Assembly (NCBI GenBank): GCA_021818865.1
Contig: JAKASX010000028.1
Span: 1 to 36,909 of the forward strand
From: Acidobacteriota bacterium
GTDB lineage: Bacteria; Acidobacteriota; Terriglobia; Acidiferrales; UBA7541
Direction of reading: 5' to 3'
Length of the DNA stretch: 36,909 nucleotides
Positions 25,929 through 32,079 of the stretch are shown one piece after another. Within the stretch, counting starts at the first letter, position 1. Each line of letters starts with the position of its first letter. The notes beneath the pieces were generated by a model. The model did not search any database and was not told where the DNA came from. It saw only the letters and a program-made list of their open reading frames with translations. A program made the position numbers and the translations under genes.

Positions 25929-26552
25929 TCAGTCACTTGCGGCCTCCCCGCCGGGGGAGATTTTTAAACGCCCCTTGCGGGCTGCGTAAAGGGCCGTGGC
26001 GGGGCTTACGCCTAGGGCCGCCCCTACCGCCCGCCAGGACGCCCCCTGCGCCCGTAGGCGGCCTATTTCGGCCGGGTCCACGCCGCTAGCCGGGCGGCCT
26101 AGCCGCTTGCCCTTGGCGCGGGCGTTGCGTAGCCCGGCCCGTACCCGCTCAGCAATCAGGTTGCGTTCAAGCTCGGCCACGGCCCCAAGGACAGTGAAAA
26201 TCATCTTGCCCGTGGGCGTGGTGGTATCCACCTGCTCCGTAAGGCTGACGAATTCGATTCCAAGCGAGCGGAAGGTTTCCAAGGCGCGCAGCAGGTGCGA
26301 CACCGAGCGGGCGAAGCGATCGAAGCGCCAGACGATGACGGCATCGAATTCCCGCCGGTGCGCATCGGCAATCAGGCGATTCAACTCCGGCCGCGAGTCC
26401 TTCGCGCCTGATATGCCCGCGTCCACGTATTCGCCGGCAATGCGCCAGCCTCGCCGCTGGCAGTATTCCCGCAACTCGCGGATCTGCATTTCGGGATTCT
26501 GGCCGTTCGCCGTGCTGACCCGCGCGTAAATGGCCGCCGTCAGAATGGGCAT
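25929..26552 (-). CDS. Serine recombinase, resolvase/invertase type
   Basis: A 207-residue small serine recombinase. The nucleophile is Ser13 in YARVSTANGQNP, and the active-site arginines are in VWRFDRFARS (Arg76, Arg79, Arg82). The long E helix covers AVAELERNLIAERVRAGLRNARAKGKRLGRP, and the C-terminal helix-turn-helix (about 155-192, with EIGRLRAQGASWRAVGAALGVSPATALYAAR) binds the site. It may resolve or invert DNA of its own element. ATG 26552 has a GGGGGG site upstream. It is not the tRNA integrase, so it points to a second, nested mobile unit. Confidence 0.92.
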   Translation of the reverse strand: MPILTAAIYARVSTANGQNPEMQIRELREYCQRRGWRIAGEYVDAGISGAKDSRPELNRLIADAHRREFDAVIVWRFDRFARSVSHLLRALETFRSLGIEFVSLTEQVDTTTPTGKMIFTVLGAVAELERNLIAERVRAGLRNARAKGKRLGRPASGVDPAEIGRLRAQGASWRAVGAALGVSPATALYAARKGRLKISPGGEAASD

Positions 26553-26607
26553 GGCGTATCCCCCCTGTTTTCGCCATAGGCGAAATTCTGGAATGCGCGG
26601 GGCTTTG

Positions 26608-26814
26608 TCATTCGCGCCCCCGAACGTTCCAAAGCAGCGCGCAGATTTTCAGGGCGATGCGGCGCAGTTCACTGGGCGTGACGGGCTCGGGATGCTGCGC
26701 CCACGTGGTCAGACAAGCGGTCTCTTCCGCAACGATGCGGTCCAGAGCGCGTGCCAGTTGTGCGGGGGTGAGTTGCCGGGGCGGGCCGATTGGTGATGAA
26801 ATATCCGAAGCCAT
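26608..26814 (-). CDS. Small unknown protein in the recombinase cassette
   Basis: A 68-residue acidic-to-neutral, helical protein (MASDISSPIGPPRQLTPAQLARALDR...) that I do not recognise. An excellent GGAGG six bases before ATG 26814 and its co-orientation with the recombinase (54-base gap) support it as a real gene. It has no motif or membrane segment. Confidence 0.6.
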   Translation of the reverse strand: MASDISSPIGPPRQLTPAQLARALDRIVAEETACLTTWAQHPEPVTPSELRRIALKICALLWNVRGRE

Positions 26815-26887
26815 TGTTGCCTCCTATGTAGGCGACTTTGGTTAGGGGCGCGTTCGGTGTTTCCGCACCGGGCGCGTCCCGCTCCTT

Positions 26888-27109
26888 TCAACGTTTCCGC
26901 TTCTTCCTCCCCCGGCCCCGGCAGTACGTTGCCTGCTTTACCTGCCGCAGCCGTTCGAGGTCTTGCACGGTCCAAAGCCGCACCGCCCGCCCGTGGCGAA
27001 TCCGCAGGGCGGGGGCCTTTACGCGGCGCGCGGCAATCCACCGCTGCAAGGTGATAGGCGAAATACCCGCCTTACGGGCCGCCATGGCGGTAGGCACGGC
27101 TTTAACCAT
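26888..27109 (-). CDS. MerR/excisionase-like helix-turn-helix protein
   Basis: A 73-residue basic protein with an N-terminal winged helix-turn-helix (AMAARKAGISPITLQRWIAARRVKAPALRIRHGRAVRLW, about residues 8-46), then a helix and a highly basic tail (GRGRKKRKR). This is the HTH_17 / Xis type used by mobile elements. There is no Shine-Dalgarno before ATG 27109, but a good promoter lies just upstream, so the mRNA may be leaderless. It heads the minus-strand cassette with the small protein, the recombinase and the phosphatase. Confidence 0.75.
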   Translation of the reverse strand: MVKAVPTAMAARKAGISPITLQRWIAARRVKAPALRIRHGRAVRLWTVQDLERLRQVKQATYCRGRGRKKRKR

Positions 27110-27118
27110 AACGATACA

Positions 27119-27147
27119 TATATAGCGTATTTAAGGCGCGATGTAAA
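27119..27147 (-). promoter_or_regulatory. Sigma-70-like promoter of the helix-turn-helix gene
   Basis: On the minus strand: -35 TTTACA (27147-27142), 17-base spacer, -10 TATATA (27124-27119). The expected start is near 27112, only a few bases before ATG 27109. This would give a leaderless or almost leaderless transcript, matching the missing ribosome-binding site. Confidence 0.5.
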
Positions 27148-27317
27148 GGGTTATTTTCCGTTACGGCGCTAAAGGGCTAACCCCGAGGCCCTGCCAAGCC
27201 CCGAGACCCCTGACCTTCAAGACAGATTACAGCTAGACTTATTAGCTAGACGCGCGAGCAAGGCAAACAAACACGGTAGCCAATTGCGCACACAATCTGT
27301 TTGTCTAAGCATAACCT

Positions 27318-29771
27318 TCAGGATGATTCCGGCTGCTCGTCCGTGCTACCTTCACCGTGTGCTGAGCGCCCTTCAAGCGTCTTGATTGCCCCCTCACGAA
27401 CTTCTAGTAATTCCGATTTCATTTCCTCGATAACTTGCACCCTCAAGTGATCAATCCTGCCCGAAAGGCCATTACAGATTCTTCTAGCGGTATCGCGTTC
27501 CCCTCTAGTTGACACTCGGACCTGATCCGTCAGAAAACACCCCAAATGTATACCCAATAGAAGGCGTAGATCAGAAGGTTTGAATTTCCGGAGCACACGC
27601 TCTGCAGTATCCAAGGCCCCGCTCTCAATGAGGCCGACGATTACCCAAAATGTCCTGATGTCCTTTGCATCCGACGGCAGGTCAGTTCTATCCCACTTGT
27701 CTAAGACCTCTTGAAGACGGCTTTCCAACACGGCGAGAGCGGCCGAATCCCGCCCGAGCAGGTAATATAGAAGAAAAGGCATTATCTGAAGCCGCCCTTC
27801 TTTCGCATGCCCCGCCAGGAATTCATCTTTGGCATTCGCCATACCGTCCACAATCCACCCATAAATATCTATCTTGTCCTTTACCTCAGCAAGGTAACAG
27901 GCCTGTAAGCTCAGCCCCAATGTCAGTGCTGCATTGAAGTTATCTACGACCGCCATTCCCTGAAGTGCACCAATAGCAGATCGCAAGGCCTCGGTCCCGT
28001 CAGGATGCTCTCCAAAATAGAATACAATCGCTCTCCGCCACCATGGGTCGCTAATGACAGTATGGAGGTAATCAGCGGATGGAATACCTCGCCCGGCGAA
28101 AAATTCCTGCATCATTAGATGGCGAAACTCAATGGTGGAACCCACCACCATGAACAGACCGGACCGATTGAGTATTTCATCGTGCAACTGCTCCCTTTCT
28201 GCAGTGAGGCCCCGATTCTCAAGCTCACTCTTGAGAATCTCGTCAAACCGTTGTATTGGTATTGTCGTCGCTCTCCCCTTGTGCATCTCGAACGCTACCC
28301 TGGTTAAGAGGAAATCCTTCAAAGGGGCGTGATACTGGTGTTTGAAACCCTTTGTCGCGTCCCAACGTCCAAGCATCATTTCCGTGAATTTCTTAAACAA
28401 CTCAGTGATATTTGCGGGAATGTCCTGCCTAGAGTACTCGCTTGTTGCAGCAAATATGGTTACAAGTAATGGGTTCAGTTCCATCCCGTGAACTTCCTCT
28501 AGCCGACGGACAAGTTCCTGACTCCTTTCAGGGGACAGGTTTCTACCCTTTTGAAGGGTCCTGATTATTTGTTGTGCTTGTTTGTAGTTAATCGGGCTCA
28601 GAGTGTATTTCTCAAAGTCTCTCAAAGTGCTGAGGCTTTGACCCGAGTCATACTCACGAGAGGTAACCACAACCGTGCACCCTGGATATGTTCTGTGGAA
28701 CTGACCGATTAGAGAAAGCACCGACAGGCGGCCATCACTTGACGGCACTTCGTCCAAAGCATCCACAAAGATGAACACCCTACCCGCAACAAGGTCTTCG
28801 CTAGAGAAGGCGCTCTTCGACGAGTTCGTTAGCCTCTTCGTCGCGGCATCGCATGCCGCCACTAAAGAACGAGTCGGGTCGGCTGCGATTTCTGGCGCTC
28901 TAAGCAAAACGGGAATCGCGGGCCTCTCTTCCGACTCAAATTTGAGACCCTTTGTTGCAAGCAGATAAGCAAGGTGCTTAAGAGCTGTGGACTTCCCGGA
29001 CCCGGCACTGCCAAACATGACAACAAGCCTACCATGCTTTCCAAGTATTCCTGTTATAGGCATCTGCTCGAAATGAGGGATTTTGGCAACTTGGCCCTTT
29101 TGTTTCTTGAGCTTCAGTGCCATGCGGTAGAGTTGAAGCATTACAAATCCTTGGTCGGTTGCTACACCAACCTGCGAATCGCGAGGTAAGAGGTCGGCCA
29201 TCGCTAAAGTGTCATCCGAATTCTCGATCATCCGTTTGAGCGCGCGGAAGTAAGGAGCAATATCTGCATCTATACCGAGCCAGAGCTCTGGGAAGAGCTC
29301 GTCAATCTTAGGAATCAACTCGTCTGAATCCAGAAACACTAGTCGAGGGTCATGAAGCTCTTGGGCGATGTGGTGTCGGGCTGCTTCGTTTATCTTGCCG
29401 CTGACACAGAGGATAACCTTGGCGGGCAGTTGCTTCTTCTTAGACTTGATAAGGGTGATTTTTGTTTCCGCGGCCGTCCTAAGCTGAGTCACGGCTTCCA
29501 GGAGGTTGGCGTGTGCCTTCCTTGCGAGGTTGATATTGCCTTTCTTGGTCTGAAGAACGTAGATGTCTTCTATCCCTAGCTTGTCAGGCGAAATGAATAG
29601 AGCATCCTTGCCTTTCTCGTCGGGACCGCATAGGTCTCTACCGTCGGTCAGTCCCTGCCGGAGGAAAAGAGGACGAACTACTTCATCGCGAAAGCAGTCT
29701 TCGGACATCTGCAAAAGAAAGCGATATTTCTTGAATCGGGAGATAGTTTCGGGTCTAGAAATCTCACCCAT
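27318..29771 (-). CDS. NACHT-type STAND NTPase with N-terminal PD-(D/E)xK nuclease-like domain (probable phage defence)
   Basis: An 817-residue protein. Residues about 15-155 look like a restriction-endonuclease fold: CFRDEVVRPLFLRQGL, a GKDALF Asp (about residue 56) and a VLQTKKG strand with the Q-x-K pair (about 74-76), followed by KVILCVSG. The NACHT ATPase follows: Walker A FGSAGSGKST (Lys about 260), Walker B FIFVDALDE (Asp about 337) and the sensor VVVTSRE (about 368-374). The last 350 residues are helical and probably sense the trigger. Known bacterial NACHT/Avs-type proteins use this design for anti-phage defence: sensing, oligomerisation, then nuclease activity. ATG 29771 is preferred, with GGAGG 10 bases upstream; GTG 29780 lies too close to it. 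Composition is more AT-rich than the chromosome. No partner gene is adjacent. Confidence 0.85.
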   Translation of the reverse strand: MGEISRPETISRFKKYRFLLQMSEDCFRDEVVRPLFLRQGLTDGRDLCGPDEKGKDALFISPDKLGIEDIYVLQTKKGNINLARKAHANLLEAVTQLRTAAETKITLIKSKKKQLPAKVILCVSGKINEAARHHIAQELHDPRLVFLDSDELIPKIDELFPELWLGIDADIAPYFRALKRMIENSDDTLAMADLLPRDSQVGVATDQGFVMLQLYRMALKLKKQKGQVAKIPHFEQMPITGILGKHGRLVVMFGSAGSGKSTALKHLAYLLATKGLKFESEERPAIPVLLRAPEIAADPTRSLVAACDAATKRLTNSSKSAFSSEDLVAGRVFIFVDALDEVPSSDGRLSVLSLIGQFHRTYPGCTVVVTSREYDSGQSLSTLRDFEKYTLSPINYKQAQQIIRTLQKGRNLSPERSQELVRRLEEVHGMELNPLLVTIFAATSEYSRQDIPANITELFKKFTEMMLGRWDATKGFKHQYHAPLKDFLLTRVAFEMHKGRATTIPIQRFDEILKSELENRGLTAEREQLHDEILNRSGLFMVVGSTIEFRHLMMQEFFAGRGIPSADYLHTVISDPWWRRAIVFYFGEHPDGTEALRSAIGALQGMAVVDNFNAALTLGLSLQACYLAEVKDKIDIYGWIVDGMANAKDEFLAGHAKEGRLQIMPFLLYYLLGRDSAALAVLESRLQEVLDKWDRTDLPSDAKDIRTFWVIVGLIESGALDTAERVLRKFKPSDLRLLLGIHLGCFLTDQVRVSTRGERDTARRICNGLSGRIDHLRVQVIEEMKSELLEVREGAIKTLEGRSAHGEGSTDEQPESS

Positions 29772-29867
29772 TTGGGCCACGCCTCCTGAAAGGCGGATTG
29801 CCAGGCATTCTTACTACCGCCATGTGCCTGTGCTGGAACATACGCCTGTTGACATGGAAGTGCAAGA

Positions 29868-29885
29868 AGTGTCCACATGGACACT
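29868..29885. promoter_or_regulatory. Perfect palindrome upstream of the NACHT gene
   Basis: AGTGTCC-ACAT-GGACACT is a 7-bp perfect inverted repeat about 95 bases before the NACHT start. On the minus strand a weak promoter lies just downstream: TTGCAC, a 17-base spacer and TATGTT. This placement fits an operator for a repressor or activator of the defence gene. No regulator gene is adjacent. Confidence 0.45.
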
Positions 29886-29998
29886 GTCTGGTCCGTCTCG
29901 GCTATGCCAGACTTTCCTCTGCCTCCTACATGTTCTGCTGGATCAATTGCCTATGAGCGCCAGTGCAACAATCTTGCGACCGGGGTGTACCCGCACGG

Positions 29999-30226
29999 CT
30001 ACCCCGCACTTTTCTGCTTCCGCATCTTTGCCCAACGTGCCCGCTGTGCTGCCGCGATCTTGCGCCGTGCGGCGGCTGACATTTTCCGTCGAGGACGCGA
30101 CGCACTGGCATTGTCTCTAGCCACGGTCTGCAAGGCACGAATTGCTGCCTCAATCCGCATCAGTTCCTTTCGGGTACGGTCCCGCGTTGTTCTCAACGCT
30201 GCAATGGCCTGATTGATGGTTGACAT
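29999..30226 (-). CDS. Small basic coiled-coil protein
   Basis: A 75-residue, strongly basic protein. The N-terminal half (INQAIAALRTTRDRTRKELMRIEAAIRAL) is a likely coiled-coil helix; the C-terminal half (PRRKMSAAARRKIAAAQRARWAKMRKQ) is an Ala/Arg/Lys segment seen in many small acidobacterial proteins and probably binds nucleic acid. GGGAG four to five bases before ATG 30226 supports the start. It lies 227 bases upstream of the NACHT gene on the same strand but has its own spacing and is probably independent. Function unknown. Confidence 0.65.
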   Translation of the reverse strand: MSTINQAIAALRTTRDRTRKELMRIEAAIRALQTVARDNASASRPRRKMSAAARRKIAAAQRARWAKMRKQKSAG

Positions 30227-30305
30227 TGGTCTCCCTTCGGCGGACTCAGCCTAGGAATGTTGCCGATTCAAAACGCCACGGCGCACAGAGTAACACAACT
30301 TTCGC

Positions 30306-30433
30306 TAGCTCGGAATGGCCTTGGCATGTAAGACAATCGTCTTGAAGGCAATGCTCTTCCGTCGTAATCTTCTGGCCATCTGACGCTGTTCATCAAGGGG
30401 GCACATGGCCTGCGGCTTGTGCCCCCTTTGTTT
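30306..30433 (+). ncRNA. Candidate small RNA or leader ending in an intrinsic terminator
   Basis: A clear Rho-independent terminator lies at 30397-30433: GGGGGCACA paired with TGTGCCCCC (9 bp, 12-base loop), then TTTGTTT. There is no + strand gene upstream within 400 bases that needs it. Just before it is a nested hairpin: GCCTT/AAGGC enclosing AAGAC-AATC-GTCTT. Together they suggest a short structured RNA of roughly 130 bases. The 5' end is a guess; no promoter was identified with confidence. It may also be an attenuator ahead of the gene at 30637. Confidence 0.35.
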
Positions 30434-30543
30434 ATCACCGCTCGAAGAGAGCCGCTCTTTCGAGCCCTCGCGTTCGCTTGTATCCCTGCCTTTCGAGCGG
30501 CGGAGTTCGTGTGCCTCGTAGTGAAAACTTCGTCCTGCCTGAT

Positions 30544-30606
30544 TCTGGTCGCAATGACGACCGTCTTGCCTGATTTTTCCCTTGCGCACCGCCTTTGCCG
30601 CAGACT
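30544..30606 (+). promoter_or_regulatory. Conserved leader, copy A, with GGTCG/CGACC hairpin
   Basis: This stretch shares an ungapped pattern with 31061-31123: TCTGGTCG, six unlike bases, CGACCGT, TTG, CTGATTTTTCC, 19 poorly matching bases, then GCAGACT. GGTCG (30547-30551) and CGACC (30558-30562) form a hairpin whose stem is conserved between copies while all six loop bases differ. It lies 30 bases before the start of the small gene at 30637. An open frame also runs through it and ends in a GTGA overlap with that gene, so a coding origin is possible. Confidence 0.5.
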
Positions 30607-30636
30607 CTCTTCAGGCTGGATGGGGAGGGAGAAATT

Positions 30637-30960
30637 GTGAAAGAGAAGTTGAAAGCCGCGCGAAGCGCCAAGATCGAAAGCGACTCAGCGATCCCGGAAG
30701 AGGGCGACGAGATAAACCCACGCCTAAAGCAGCATTATGACCGATTGCGCAAGAAGTATTCCGAAGTCCGTGGCAGGCGTGTTGACTGGATTGACTACAG
30801 TTTTGCCGGGGGCGATTTGTACGTTGGAGTTCGTTTCATGGACGGCACCTACTTCTCTCTGGTGTTCGCGCCCCAAATTGTGCCCGACCTCATCGAATTC
30901 TCCGATACCAGCACAGAGGACGACGAAGTCCTTAAGACATATTTCCTTAGAAAGCAGTGA
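30637..30960 (+). CDS. Small unknown protein, paralogue A
   Basis: A 107-residue protein from GTG 30637, chosen because GGGGAGGGAG precedes it. The N-terminus is basic; the core RLKQHYDRLRKKYSEVRGRRVDWIDYSFAGGDLYVGVRFMDGTYFSLVFAPQIV is a helix followed by a small beta-sheet domain. I do not recognise a named family, although the 'D-W-I-D ... Y-V-G-V-R-F-M-D-G-T-x-F' pattern recalls small proteins of unknown function seen on mobile elements. It has a paralogue 212 bases downstream. Confidence 0.7.
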   Translation: MKEKLKAARSAKIESDSAIPEEGDEINPRLKQHYDRLRKKYSEVRGRRVDWIDYSFAGGDLYVGVRFMDGTYFSLVFAPQIVPDLIEFSDTSTEDDEVLKTYFLRKQ

Positions 30961-31060
30961 TGGCCCGTGAGCGCGGGTGCTCATCGAATCAAATGTGACA
31001 ACTTCCCATGTACGGTTGAATGCACGTGTCTCTGTGGCCGGACTCTCGTTTCGCCGGGGG

Positions 31061-31123
31061 TCTGGTCGAGTGTGCGACCGTGTTGGCTGATTTTTCCTTT
31101 AACCGTGTGTTTGTGGGCAGACT
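31061..31123 (+). promoter_or_regulatory. Conserved leader, copy B, with GGTCG/CGACC hairpin
   Basis: The second copy of the leader pattern at 30544-30606, with the same block spacing. GGTCG is at 31064-31068, CGACC at 31075-31079, CTGATTTTTCC at 31087-31097 and GCAGACT at 31117-31123. It lies 49 bases before ATG 31173. Here the frame through the leader is in phase with the downstream gene, so it could encode an N-terminal extension rather than act as RNA or an operator. Confidence 0.5.
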
Positions 31124-31172
31124 GCCTCAGGGAGCACTTTCTAGCTCATCTCGGGAAGGATGTGGTAGGGGT

Positions 31173-31505
31173 ATGAAGAAGAAGCGGAAGAGGCGGGTCG
31201 GCACTGTGGAAATCACACCCGGGGAACGCAAAAGGATAAAGAAGCGCATCAAGAAGCACTTCGATCAGCTTCGGAAGAAATACGCTGAAATCCGTGGTAA
31301 GCGCATAGACTGGATTGACCACCGCGTGGTAGAGGACAACGTGCTCTATGTCGGCGTGAAATTTATGGACGGCACGTATTTCACTTTGGTCTTCACGCCG
31401 CAGGTGGTGACGAACCGTGCCGAGCTAGCGGACGTAAGCAGCGGAGACGAGATTATTCTACGAACGTACTACCAGGGAAAACACCTGACTGCCTCACAGT
31501 TTTAG
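31173..31505 (+). CDS. Small unknown protein, paralogue B
   Basis: A 110-residue protein from ATG 31173 (MKKKRKRRVGTVEITPGERK). The core RIKKHFDQLRKKYAEIRGKRIDWIDHRVVEDNVLYVGVKFMDGTYFTLVFTPQVV is clearly homologous to the preceding gene, so the pair is a tandem duplication. The N-terminal basic stretch differs. The open frame extends upstream to 31020, so a longer 161-residue form is possible. Function unknown; the basic N-termini suggest nucleic acid or partner binding (inference). Confidence 0.7.
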   Translation: MKKKRKRRVGTVEITPGERKRIKKRIKKHFDQLRKKYAEIRGKRIDWIDHRVVEDNVLYVGVKFMDGTYFTLVFTPQVVTNRAELADVSSGDEIILRTYYQGKHLTASQF

Positions 31506-31526
31506 GGTGATATCGGTAACGATCCT

Positions 31527-31560
31527 CCGGCAAAGCCGGGGAACTCCTAACTGAATTAGG
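31527..31560. terminator. Two small hairpins between convergent genes
   Basis: CCGGC-AAA-GCCGG (31527-31539) and CCTAA-CTGAA-TTAGG (31546-31560) lie between the stops of paralogue B (+) and the following minus-strand gene. The location fits bidirectional termination; neither has a good T tract. Confidence 0.35.
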
Positions 31561-31565
31561 GCCAA

Positions 31566-31847
31566 CTACTGAATCCGGCGCTTGGCTACGTTACCTTCCG
31601 CGCGGTCGAGCGCTTTCCCGATCACCTGCCGCATCATCTTGCGTGCAGTCGAATTCACCCACTCGCTTTGCTTCGACTCGGCTGCGATCTTTTCGAAATA
31701 GAGGAAGAGAGCCGCTTCTACGTCCGGTCGAGGAAATCCATCCAGTAGCAAGGTCAAGCCGAGTTCGTAGGCATTCGCCTCGACGTGACTGACGCCTTTC
31801 CTTACCCTTTCGAGCGCCTGTCTCAGCCTGTCGGCGGATTCCGGCAT
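31566..31847 (-). CDS. Small unknown soluble protein
   Basis: A 93-residue helical protein (MPESADRLRQALERVRKGVSHVEANAYELGLTLLLDGFPRPDVEAALFLYFEKIAAESKQSEW...). No family recognised and no membrane segment. GAGGGAG about five bases before ATG 31847 supports translation. It is convergent with paralogue B. Confidence 0.6.
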   Translation of the reverse strand: MPESADRLRQALERVRKGVSHVEANAYELGLTLLLDGFPRPDVEAALFLYFEKIAAESKQSEWVNSTARKMMRQVIGKALDRAEGNVAKRRIQ

Positions 31848-32079
31848 TTACACTCCCTCGCAAGCCGTAGGATTTTGCCACGAGTGGAGACGAACCGCAA
31901 TTATTTCTGTGGGCGTACTGATTGGGTAAGACAGGTGTTTAGAGAGCGTTAGAATGCCCCGGTGTGTTGTAGACAAAGCCGTGATCGGCCAAGAACAGCA
32001 AGGTCTGGAACAATCGACCCATCGCTGCAATCAGAACGGGATCGCGTTATGTCGGAGGCACAGTTCGGTGGTTCTCCGG

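Noticed and set aside
30305-30589. 94-codon minus-strand frame opposite the candidate small RNA
   Set aside because: No start signal or motif; it overlaps the terminator hairpin and the conserved leader of the plus-strand genes.
31939-32022. 27-codon minus-strand frame starting MGRLFQTLLFLADHGF
   Set aside because: It reads like protein but has no ribosome-binding site and no family; it may be a gene fragment.
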